From NCBI RefSeq assembly GCF_964019385.1, contig NC_088646.1, forward strand, positions 8,387,171 to 8,451,170: a DNA stretch of 64,000 nucleotides. The letters run 5' to 3'. The position numbers and the translations under genes are program-made. A model generated the notes under the pieces. That model saw only the letters and a program-made list of their open reading frames with translations, was not told the DNA's origin and made no database searches. This stretch comes from Sycon ciliatum. Taxonomy: Eukaryota; Porifera; Calcarea; Leucosolenida; Sycettidae. Shown one piece after another: positions 1 to 12,900 of this stretch (the first letter of the stretch is position 1; each line of letters begins with the position of its first letter).

Positions 1-334
1 GGCAAAGTGCCCCGAGCTATGAAACGGTCGACTGAATCCCACAGTACGTGAAAGAACGCCATTAACATTAAAAGAGGAAAGAAGTACTAGTAAGAAGTAC
101 TAGTAAGTTGTTGATATAAAGTGTATGTACTGTTTTGTATTTGTTTCATTGCCTCATGCTCATTTTCTGTATTGGTCCTTGTTTGAGGTTTCAAGAGGTT
201 TTCATGCGGTGATGATTATGAAGAATTTGACCACAAAATAATAGTAGAACACAGATGCGTAAATCAAATAGTAGGGAAGCAGGAAAGTTGACAAAAATAC
301 CTACCTAATTCTAGACGAGCTGCCTTCGGCTGTT
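1..334. other. 3' flank of the P4-ATPase gene
   Basis: No gene is recognised here. A short direct repeat of AGTACTAGTAAG lies near 85-110. No canonical polyadenylation signal for the minus strand is visible, so the transcript probably ends outside the window. Confidence 0.4.
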
Positions 335-997
335 TCACGTTTTCTTAGTGGATGCCATGCGAGCGACGAGGCAGGGGCTAGGGCGAAATGAACCAATGAC
401 AGCTCTTGTAAAAAATCTACAGAAACACAATTATGTGGACAAAGCAAAGGATAACAATAGGAGAGACCATCAGATTGCACCCTGAGATGAACAGGACTTG
501 AAAGCTACTCCAAAGTAGGTTGCAAGAAAGTGGTTTGGGCTTGGAGTACCGTACAAGAGTCCGCATGAACCATGACCCCTTAGAAGGTGCGACTAATTTC
601 CTGCACAAGGGTTCTCCCACAGCACAGCCATCTCTCCATACATTTTCCTGCAAGCTAACAGGACACTCCACATGACACAATCGAGATTCCTTGAAGCTCA
701 GGAAGAGAGAGAGGAAGCAAGAGCAGGCATTGCTTTTGAATAGAAGTGCCTGCAGCAAATCACGTTTCTCAAGAAGCACATGCACAAAAAAATGATCAAG
801 TTACAGTTAATATCTGTTAGTTACCTAGGAAAGAGTGCAATGGCTGTAGACAGTACAACAACTGCCCAGAATTCCACCGTGCTTATTGTGTGCTCCATGA
901 CAAAGTATGGAGGGACCCCGGGCAGTACATTGTAGACAAGGCCGGTGGCGAGGTAGACAACAAGACTACCCCACATGCTCAAGTGATGGATCCAAGT
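335..997 (-). CDS. ATP10: P4-ATPase exons 20-21: last TM segments and C-terminus
   Basis: Exon 20 (997-825) encodes [20 protein letters not shown] to STAIALFP, covering the last two membrane helices. Exon 21 (416-335), behind a TTGTGTTTCTGTAG acceptor, gives [14 protein letters not shown] and stops at TGA 337-335. The cytosolic tail is only about 25 residues, far shorter than in vertebrate ATP10A. No AATAAA is visible in the 334 bases left downstream. Confidence 0.8.
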
Positions 998-3900
998 CTG
1001 CACACAAAAGAACACCATAGAGGCAGGGATACAAACAAACTCAAAACGAAGATATAGGAGAGAAGGGGGGGGGGGAGAGAGAGAGAGAGAGAGAAAACAA
1101 AAGACAGGGACACCATAGAGGCAGGGATACAAACAAACTCAAAACGAAGATATAGGAGAGAAGGGGGGGGGGGGGGGAGAGAGAGAGAGAAAACAAAAGA
1201 CAGGGAGGAGTGAAAGTCAAACATGGCCAGCCAGCAGTGTGATCTCCTGACACCTGTAGCGGCCTGACTCCCAACCATTACGTCATACTACATAAGCATG
1301 CACAAGAAAATAAAACATTATCCTTGGCCTCAACTTCTTTGTTGTCCGGTTGGCCATTGTAGCCGTCGACTAGGGCCCGACGTAAAACCTCTAAACACCC
1401 ATACGGCCATAGCATAAGACTACAATCAAAAGCACAACCCAACACCCTGACGCTCCAGTCAGGTTTTCAATACTACCGTAAAGTACCGCCAGAGCGCCCC
1501 ACCATCTCGTCCTTTCGTGGTCGTCGTGTGGAGGTGGTTTCCTGTCTGTAGGTCATACGACACGAACCGTGTACAAACAATGCACGTTGTGCAGTCAATC
1601 CGTACCCAGTTTACCTTCGAGGGGATGCGAGCTCCACATGAGAACATGTCACGTGTGACCTTAGTACACTAAAGTTCTCACACCGTACAAACTTCGTAGC
1701 ACTCTTCCATACGAATTTTTTTTCCAATGGCTGTAAAATCAAGGTGGGGCGCTCTCGCGAGACGGGGCGCTCTGGCGGTACTTTACGGTACTAGCTCAAA
1801 AGACCAGGTTCAAGATCCTACTTTCCACACAGCATCGCGCAGGCCACAACCAAGCAATGAAGATTACAACTAGATTGTACTAAAATGGAACAGCCGTGGG
1901 CGGATGCCCTCAATGATGGATGCTTCCACATTCAGCATACTATGTTCGAACCCAGCAGACTTCAAAATCAAAATACAAAATAGGCTACCGGTATCGTGTC
2001 CGGCTATCAGCGGTCACTCTTTGATATTTTTGTCAGTACAGAAGAACTTGAGACACCCTGGGGGATCATTAGCCATACCCGTCATTTAGGGCTGTGACAT
2101 GGGCCACATGGCTACATGTATGTAGTACTTCAAGTACAGGCAGTACACTCATATCTCTCTTATCCGGACGTTGAAGTTACGGGCACTTCGGTCAACCGAG
2201 CACCCTATGGGTGAGGTTTAGTGGAAATATTACTATTCTTTTGCTAATTTCTGTGGAAATAACGACGTCGTATGCCAGATCTCTGGCCCGTCTCCATCAA
2301 AATGTATGTGATTGAAGTTATGGGCAGTGCCTGGTCCCGGACCGCAGATAAGAAGGATGAGTGTACATTGTCGCTTGGCAACACATACTGGTACATAAAA
2401 TCACTACGATGTATTGACTTGTCATGTAACTTGAAAGAAGTGATAGCAAGCTGTCGCAACGATGAACTTCAAGGTGCAGGAAACGAAGTCACCAGTCATA
2501 TGAATACACAGTACTTTAAAGAATCCACAGGCATAGAGAAAGAATATTCCATCAGCATAAAGTACATGCACAACAGTGGCACAGCTGTTTTTTCATCATA
2601 CCATTTACTAGTGCTAGTAATTGAAACCAGTATAAACCAGGAACTTACCACATACTGTGTCTCTATCAACAAGTGCAGTGTCACTGTCAGGATGCACGCC
2701 GTGTTCTGCGTGGTACCAAACTCCAGTACACCAACATTACTGTCACTGTAGGCCTGTGAACAAGAACAAGAGAACACCACAGAACAGCAGTCATGTAGCC
2801 ACCGTCGCAGTGAACCCAGTCGTACACCATCAGTTGGTCAGCATTGCTAGCATATCAGTGATTCAAAGCAATACAACCCTTTCTTCACAAAGCAATACTG
2901 CTCGCTGAAATCGGACCCAAAGTACAAGGCTGGCGCCCTGGACCAGGTATGATTACATCATTGTATTTGTACATGTGTGCGTCCAGCTGGATTCGTGCCA
3001 CTTCAAGGGCGTCAAGGGCCGTGCAAGTTGAGTGCACCAAATATACAATCTGGATCGGATTTCACCGAGCGCAACTGTAGTACTGGATGCAAGAGAGAAA
3101 GGATACTGACGTATTATGCTATCTATCTGAACTTCGTATTAGTATTCAACATTTCAGCGAGGAGAATAATTATTAATTATTTACATTGTACTTTGAAGTA
3201 CTTACCAAAAAGGAGACGAAAAACAAAGCCAGACTCTGCCATACAGCGTCAGCCATCGTGATGAAGAAGTGCTTCTTGTTGTAAATCTGAAGTACCAGAT
3301 TAGCAGCAAAGAGCCGTGTTGGGATTAGGACCTTAACGGCATGCTGTAAACGGCATGCTGTAAACTGTAGCACTCCAGTGGAAGCCACAACATACACATA
3401 CACAGAAGTACATGTAGATAATACTATACTAGATGTATTCAATCTGCAGACAGAACTGCTTCATCCTTCGCGGACTCATCTGCGCAGCACAGAGACTAAA
3501 TCTGAAAATAATTTTCCAAAGCCACATTAAAAAAAAGAGGCCCCAACGTTACGTGCCAGAGTACTCAAACTGACAAGTCAGTGAGCTCTGCGTAGCGGGA
3601 ACAGGAAAGGCACTATCCCACATGAGAGGGTGCAACTACTACACTACCAGGGGCAAATACTCATAGATGTTAGTACAGTACCAGATGTAGCACTGCTGTG
3701 GGAGTAACATTGAGTACTATAGAGTGATACTTACGCTATCACTTTGGCTTTCCGAGTACAGTGCAGGTCTCGCGAGGAGAACCTCTGGTGGAATGTTCTG
3801 GTCGAGAACAGCAGTGACAATGGGCGGTACCGACGTGAAAACAAGGTTGTACAACAGCAAGTACAAATCTTCTATGGCAACCGAGCCAGACCAGCCATTG

Positions 3901-6900
3901 AACAGTTGAAACCAGAAGATGAGCAGCACGAACAGCTAGAAGTGGGATCGACACAGGGCAAGACAACACAGTATATTGTCACACAAAATTCTCCCGCCGG
4001 GAAAAGAAAAGGAAAGAGCATTATATTTTAAAAAAACAATTCGGCACGTTCTTGCACATATCCTGTAAAGAGCACATGTGAAAAGGGTGCACATTGCAGG
4101 TGCAGGGTCCAACCAATGAGCACTCATGTGAATGCCACCCTAGAACTCTCGGCCGAGAAAACTAAAAGAGATACGCTCGGAAAATGCATGGCAGGGAAAC
4201 ACCAATGCAATCATGTACATGCACTTCAGTCTTCACTTTCTGAAAAAAGAAGGCATATTCCAGGATATAGACCCCGGGGAGTTGAAAGAAAGTGGTGTAG
4301 TGTAGAATGGATACATACTGGTAACTACAATACATATAAGTACCGGTAAAAGTAGTGAAGTTGGCCAAAACTGAACTGGGGCATCCCCCTCCCCACCACC
4401 ACTCCCCTTCCAACGCACGGACAAGAACGGACCCAGTCACTCAGCTCCCCCTCCCCCCCCCCCCCCAATAAGCTAAATAACACAGAAAACCCAACAGACC
4501 CAGTCTCTCCCCCCCCCCCCCCCCCCCACACACACACCCACATGGGCACCCACATGGACACACACAGACTTACAGCATTCTTATAGTAAAAGAAGAGAAT
4601 CATACGAGAAATGCGATCATAGCACCAGTGGCCGTGCACCAACAGCAGACGGTGTAGGTAGTGGAAGCGGCTGATAGCAAAGTCAGATGCCATGACAGCC
4701 TGTTGTCCCTCCACACCGGAGATACCCACTCCCGTGTTGGCCATCTGTATCATACTGACATCGTTAGCACCATCACCGACGGCCAGTGACATCACGTTGA
4801 GTTCCTGACGAACTAGACCCACAACACTCGCCTAGGGTTACAAAAGGATACAAGGACAGACACACACACGCACACACACAACACAGACACACACATACAT
4901 AAGACAGAGATGGTTTAACAATGAAATAGCACATTTAATGCATATTGCTACAAGAGCATTCAAGTACTCTGTTCATAGGCTAGAGAGAGACAGCAAGGCC
5001 AGCACACATAGGCATGCAACGCAGAAAGTCACACTTATGCACTTGTACCCCCCCCCCCCCACGTGCACATAGAGACGCACGGACATTATCCATATAAAAA
5101 TCGCTCTGTGAGCGGTTCTAAAAAACCTTTACTGGTACTGCCCCGTCGTAAAAGTAAGAAATTAGAACTGGCCCATTGTCCCCCCAAATGCGAACTGATC
5201 CACCTAAATCGCGAATGACGGGACCCGAACGCACCAGTAGCACGAGGTCGGGAGGGCACAGGATCACGGCAATTATCATAGGGTAACACCAGTAGTAGTA
5301 GTAGTAGAATTTATTATTTTGATAGGGAAGCCTACCGCTAGTACAGTACATGGCCTATGGTCCGGACCAACGTCCCCATCTGCATCCACAGGTAGGAACC
5401 TCGTGCTACTGGTGCGTTCGGGTCCCGTCATTCGCGATTTAGGTGGATCAGTTCGCATTTGGGGGGACAATGGGCCAGTTCTAATTTCTTACTTTTACGA
5501 CGGGGCAGTACCAGTAAAGGTTTTTTAGAACCGCTCACAGAGCGATTTTTATATGGATAATTTCAGCTCTTTTTCCGTTCCCTCCCCACCCCAACCCCGA
5601 AGGTAAACATGATGACCACGCGCGCGATGTACTGTATGTAGCCATGCGACTGCAATAACACACTGATACATACCAGCCCTCCCCGCCTCGCTACCCCGCA
5701 CACAGATACACAAACATGTGTATGCACACGGCACACACACGTGGCCACGCACACATACGCACATGCACACGGCACAAACAGGAAATTCTTCATGTATAAT
5801 GCCATGCAAAGCAGTGGCCACCGTACTTGAGGAAGTCAGTTGTGAAACAAAAATAATTCAACTACAGCGTGTAGACAAGCTGACGGCCAAAGCACAACAT
5901 AGCAAACATGACATTTGCCCAAGGATTGCAGTTTGCAGACCATGCCATGGAAGCAGCGAATACAGAATGTAATATCATATAAAGTGACAAGCAAGGACGT
6001 GGCCATCATACACCAGAACTTGCAGAAAGTCACATATCCAACAGATAGAGAAGTGAACAGCAATCTGATACAGCCCACACAGGACAAAGCGGACCTGATA
6101 CTCGTCCCAGGATCGCAAGTGGCAAACCCTTTTCAATGCATAACATGCAGGTGTACGTTAGACGCATGAACATCTGACCGTGTGGCCAGCATACAATGTC
6201 ATCACATGTTTACCCCACAAGTTACACACATGCACAGTAGAAGCACAATGAAAGCAATGGAAAAGTACGATGTGGTTGCTGAAGCATCTTCACACTTCAA
6301 ATTCAGACTTCAATGTGGTCGTCACGGGATGATAGACCTGCAAGATACAAGTGATGAAGAAAGAAAGCAGAAGGTCGTGAGGTAGGCTATGAGACACCAC
6401 AAACGGTTCACCTACATGTCTGTTCAGGGCTAGTGCACTCACACGGAGAATTGTCATAATCGAGCATTTCCCAAACTGAGAAGTGCAATGAAATCCACTT
6501 GCATGCACAGGAGCAATTTTGCAATATTATGATGCGCAATTCGACACGATCTGCGATGCTGCGTGCGATGTGCCCTGCTGTCATGATAGTGACAGTCACC
6601 GCGGTATGTTTTGTCAACGTCGCCCGTGCACTCTTCTGTCAAGTCCAAAGTGCTCACATATTTGGCAATGTTTTTGCAGTGATTAACTTTTATCCTAGTT
6701 ATGTCACGGGTAACTTAAAATGAAGTACCCGCAGGCCGTGTCGATCTGCACATCGTCCACTCTCTCATGTACTTGGCCTGCTTTGTCTGTGTATCCATTT
6801 CATGTGCGATCCACAAAATCGACTAGACAGTGGGTGCAATGCGCTCTCTACCTGAAGACGTTCTTCTGGCGACATCTCGCCATGTACTTGGCCTGGCTTT

Positions 6901-9900
6901 GTCTGTGTATCCATTTCATGTTCGATCAACTAAATCTCAATGCACTACAGAGACTAGACAGTGGGTGCAATACGCTCTCTATCTGAAGACGTGAACCATT
7001 ACATTTTTTGGAAAAGTTATACGTACACCTGAAACGTAATGAAGTACAGGAATAGAGAGAGTGACTACAATACGCTCTCGACCTGATATAGTGATAACGT
7101 GAGTACAAGACACTCTCCACCTGATAACGTGTTAGAAGGTAACATGTCTACAGTCCCACCGTACCCTTCCGACACGACTGTGGACCATTAAATTTTTTTG
7201 AGAAGTTATACGTACACCTTGAACGTAATGAAGTACAGGAATAGAGAGAGTGACTACAATACGCTCTCGACCTGATAACGTGAGTACAAGACACTCTCCA
7301 CCTGATAACGTGTTAGTAGAAGGTAACAGGTCTACAGTCCCACCGTACCCTTCATCATTCCTCATTCACCATCGCGCGATACCCTGGCACACACTGGCAA
7401 CATATCAATGGGGTGCCTTACCGTCGTCTAGAGGAGACGTCTTCGCAGCAATATTTTCCCTCCTGCGCATTCAGTCGCCGACGCGACAGCGTTCACGGGG
7501 CCGTTCCAGTTGCGGAAGACATTCGATTCATCGGGCCAATTCAGAAACAGGGCCGTGGACACACAGGGGGCAGAGGAGAGACATTGTTAGTGGACAAGAA
7601 ATATGCAGTGGCAAGTGGCGAGTGCCGCATGGGTGTCAAGTTGTCATGCACAATTCAGCTATTACTTACGGTCCAGCTAGTCCTGCCATTGCTCGCTCGT
7701 CCTGGTTCCTCCTCGTTCGTCTTCCTGCACGTCTGCACTTCTCCTTCCCCACCGTTGGCTTTGCGGTACGGGGGTGCCGGAAGGAATTCCCACCATGTAT
7801 CCATGTACATGAAGTCCCACCATGACTCTCCATGTACATGTCCACGGCCACGTCAGCAGTTTGTATAGTACCGGCCGGCCGGAAGGAGTTCCCACGATGT
7901 CTCCAAAGGCCTAGAGCGGACGTCTTTGCAGCAATTCTTTTCGTCCTGCACATTCAGTTCGCCGACGATGTCTCCAAAGGCAAAGGCCTAGAGCCTAGTA
8001 GAGGGGACGTCTTTGCAGCAATTCTTTTCACCCTAGTACCCTGCACATTCACTCCGCCGACACGACAGCGTTTACGGGGCCGTTCCAGGTGCAAAAGGTC
8101 CACGTCAGCAGTTCTCAACTATTTCGCGTACGGGATAGTCGCCGCGACAGCGTTTAAGGGGTCGTTCCAGGTGCAAAAGGTATCCATCAATGGCACTTTG
8201 CAGTATGGGGTACGGAAAAGGGGCCTCCTCGTTCGACTTCGCGGCCAATTCGTCGACTTCTGCAGTTCTCCTTCCCGTCAGGGGTACCGAAAGGGGCCCT
8301 CTCGCAGTTGTCCTTGCCGTCAGGTCCATGATCCACGTCATGCAGTTCTCAACTGCAACTATTTCGCGTACGGGATAGTGGTCTTTGTCGTACGCGACAT
8401 CGGCGTTTACCGAGTGGCATTGGCACAAAGCAGACCGTTGACGGGGTCACGTGTCAAAAAAGTATCAACAACGTGTCGACTACGTGTCGACCACGTGTAT
8501 AGCGGTACACTCAGCGGTACACTAATTCTCGTGCCATTCTCGTGTCACAAAACTGGAACATCGAGTACCAGTATGGAAAGGCTTCAGACAGGAAGCCTTT
8601 CCAATACATAAGCACACGCTCACCTTTTGTAGTGGAGTGCTGCGGCAGCAGACCACTGACCTGCACTGCGACGCCAGCTGAAGAAAGTCGAGCTTTAGCG
8701 AGTCCGTCAAGAGGAACTGCAAGGTCTTGCCGTCTACCACTAAGGCACGCTGTCGCTGAACATGGCGGTTGGAGGTAGTTGACGCTGCAAATGAGACCTG
8801 TCCCTTACTGTTACCTCTACATTATGGGAAAAAGGAAAATAAGGGAAAGGCAGAAACCCAGTCGGATTATTATTATTATTAGCATGTTTGTGTTGAAGTC
8901 ACTCAGCGGGGTGCCGAGTCCAAAGCTTCGCATATGCTAAATGGTTTGCACGAGAGCTACAAAGGCACACTAAACTCTGCAGGGCTTGCGACTAGGCAGA
9001 GAAGGAAGAGGAAATATTGCAAAGAGTGTTGTCATACTCACACAGGGAAGATGAAGCTGATTGCTGGATGAGAAGAAAATTTTCTCCTAGAGCAAAACAC
9101 AAGGTCAGAAATCAGACCATCACAATCATGATATGCCAGCAGCTATCATAGGATTCCCGCATCTCACTATAACTGTAGGACGTTTGTCTTGCCATATACC
9201 TTCTCAATAACATTTGAAACAGCCATGCTGCAATAAGAACTGTGCGTGATATCCATCTGATCACGTATACGGCTCTTGTGTGGCAAGTCATGGGAGGGCA
9301 CACCATGGACAGTCGCAAACATATCAATGGTTGGAAGTTCTTCACAGGACGGCGCTTGCATTGCAAGTAACACAGGACCATCAGAACGACGAAGCTGCAT
9401 GTTAGACTCACGGGTGTCGAAATGCCCGCTGCAAGTTAAGCTCCTCAAGACGAGCCAGGAGACGTTCCTCGCACTGCGCCTACAAAACATAACACAACAT
9501 AACACAACATAACATGTCAGTATTAGGCGGAGAAGACTAGCGCATCAGCAATAACGGATGGCCAGGGAAACGCGTTGCACAGTGACATGTTTTGCACATC
9601 AGCATAATAGCAGAACACGGCCAGCTCATTTCATGCAGGCCTCGGAAGATGAAACACCGGGTGTCACTGCCGAAAGTCAGTAGGTAGTGTGGTATCCTAC
9701 AATCAAGACAATACCAGTGCAGGAACACTACTCATACATTTACCAGTAGTAATGTATGAACACACACAAGACAGGACCAGCTAAAACCATCACATGGGCA
9801 AGTTTTTAAAATGTGTTTTCTTCTTCTTTTCTTTTGCTATGAAATCCTACTTCAAGTCCAGTTGAGCACTAAACAAAATCCAAGACAAACAACACGAGTA

Positions 9901-12900
9901 TGGTATGCTGAAAGACTTGGATTTTCACAGGGGTAACCGGCTACTAACAGCGGAGTGATTCAAATTTGGTATGCCTTGATGGCATTGATCACCAGGCACT
10001 GGTATTGGTTTCGAACAAGGGAACACAAGCCAGAGTGTGCATAGGAGATCCGAAAGGGGAGAAGTCAGAAGTTGGCTAACCTGGGTGGTAGCATTCAGGA
10101 CGATCACCTCCATGTCTTCATCGATTAGTTGACAGGAGTACGACACATTGATAGCAGTTTCCTGGTCAAGGCAAGTGAGATGGCAGACAGAGACAAGAAC
10201 AAAAAATGTCATGTGCGTTACCCCTGGCACATTGGCCACACGAAGTGGCAAGACAATCGTCCTGAGAGTAGACAACAACAAACATCACACCTATTACCCC
10301 CTAAATGCAAGTGCATATCAAATCATTAGCAGCCGAGCAGTGCATGCGGCTATTATAATGAGTATTACCTGCTTGTCACCAGTCAGCACCCAAACGTTGA
10401 TGCCAGCTGCGCGCAGACCAGCAATGGTTTCAGCCACATGGTCCTGCAGGCGATCTTCAATACCAGTAGCACCCAGTAATTCCAGGTTCTGCTCAATTCG
10501 ACACGCGGATAAGCGCAGCAACTCCTCACGGTTCGTCGCGGCACACTCTGCTTCCTCGTGCTCCTGTAACCAAGCTCCATACTCGTCGACTGAGACGTCC
10601 TACATCACAACCACAAACGAGAAAGTCATGTCGAATATGCAGGTCGAACCAAAGTATGTAATCTATGGCACCCGGTGCTGCGCACTTCGTGAATCAGTAG
10701 TTTACACTGAACTGGACTACAGCAACGCGCCTACATGTACATGCTGAGAGACAGGCCTACATGTACATGCCGAGAGACAGCTCGCATGTACCTCAAGTGG
10801 TCTGTGTACCATGATCTGCTACGCCAAAGAGCGTGGGACAAGCAATCCCAGTACACTAGATACAGTAGTGTTGGCCTTACCCTACTGCCCATACAGAGCG
10901 TGCGCAGACCCTGTCTTCCGTACATGTCCAGTTGGCGCTGAGTGGCATCCGCTCTTGTTTCTTCGATTGGCGGCGTAGTGCAAAGCTCGTCTTCAGGTAG
11001 CGAAACGGAGCGCGTAACTGAACATACCGGGGGCAGCACACAGAAAAGAAGAACAAGAAGATTGAATGAACTAGCAAGCATTCAAATCACTGATGTGTTC
11101 GCCTGTACGGACACAGTGAGCACAGTGAGATTAGAAGCTGAACTACAGTGGAACTCACTTAGTACGTACCCAGGTAAAGCGTGCACCCGCTTAGTACGGT
11201 CCTCTTTCGTCGCAAGGATTTCCTCCCATAAGCGCATACAAAGGCGTATGGATACGACGTACTCTGATAAGATGTACAACTAATGAATGGATTTTTCAGC
11301 AGGTCCAAACAGACTGGTCGACCTGCCTCGCATACTACGTACTATTTTGGTGTTTTTGTGTACCTGCACACATGATACGACAGGTTTGCTTGACAGGTGC
11401 TTTAGTATATTGACAGTGCGGAGGAGGCTGTCTGCAGCACTAGGAGCCTGGTTTGGCGGCACTAACCACGTATATTTCTGAGTGCAATAAAGAGTTTTGA
11501 GCATTTTTGACATACTGCACATGTATTGTATTAGGGCATGTTCGATTGGTAAGGATCGGGATCGGGATCCAGATCTCAGATCCGTCGGATCCTTCAGAGT
11601 CAACTGGACACTTTTTTGAGCCTTGACTGTTGCCATGTGGACGAAGTAATAAAAAGTCGTACTCACAGCGCCGGTTGTACAAAAAGTCAGCAAGCTCTAT
11701 CTCGATCCACGTGTGCATACCACAATGTGTACAAAAACGAGTTTTACCCGCCATATACGCACAACGGTCACATTTGGATCCGTTGGATCCGGTCAACCCT
11801 GCTCCCCGAGGTGGGTTGACCGGATCCAAATCCGAAGGATCCGGATTCGAGCAATCGAAAGGGTGCGAATCCAGTGGATCTGGTGGATCGGGATCCCGAT
11901 CCTACCAAACGAGCATGCCCTTAGTTGAGCCACAGAAGTCAACTTTGGATAAGAAGTACCTCGGAAACTACGTACTTTTTTCCATTCCCCGAGGGGGTAC
12001 GTCTTATCGAGTTCCACTGTACAACACCACCGGTGTTTGAAGTATAAATCCACAAACAAGAACCAGGACAAACGAGGAAAAACCCAACATGCGTGGGGCT
12101 GGCAATGAAACCCAATCCACAATGAAAGCACAACAGTGGCCTGCACATTAGACGGGATCACTCGTAAAGCAACGCTTTTAAAGTAGAACTTACAACTGCC
12201 CGCACCAGATGGATGATTGAAGCAGGAATAGATAGCAGAATCAGCACCCTTGGTAAGTAACTTTAGTTTGTCCGTGCCCTGGCGGCGTACAATGACAGAC
12301 ATCCGTTTGCGCGTTGAATCGAAGTGCAGAACGTTGAGCACATCGTAGCAAACCAGCGACCCATCCGGAACGCGTATCGTGACTGTGTCCACAGATCTCT
12401 TAATCAGCACGTAGTCGTACGCGTGAGCAGCCAAGACAAGGGCCAACTCGTCCGGCGACTCGGCCTCGTACACGGAAGCAGAGGCGGGCTTGTCTGGCGA
12501 CGGCGTTGCAGATTTGGTGCCGCCGTTAGACGTGGGAGTCCTCTCACTGGTCACAACAGTGTTGCACAGAGCAAGCACAAGCAGGAACTCCTCCTCTATG
12601 CTGCCAGGTTGGGAGAGCTCTAAGCGCTGTACAAGCTTGTAGTCAGCTGGCACAGATGCCTGTAGACACATAGACGACCGGGGAAAAGAAGAAGGATCCA
12701 ATTAGGAGTCAATCATATTCTACTCTACCAGCAGATCTAAACTAACGCAGGCAGAATCTGGAGTGTCCCACCACACTCAACACCAAAGTGATGTTGCAAA
12801 TCCAGAAAGAAAGCAAAGGCAGTCTGTAATGCTCACATTGCTGTCTGGTCCCAACGCACGGCGTTGTGCCACGCTCATGGCAGGCGCGTTACGAATGTTT

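Noticed and set aside
7250..8611. Long open frames as a coding gene
   Set aside because: The region is a repeat array whose modules recur in different frames and spacing; no conserved domain is visible.
9200..9479. True frameshift mutation in the P4-ATPase
   Set aside because: Two good splice sites inside the stretch give a 68-nt and a 28-nt exon that restore the phase without any indel.
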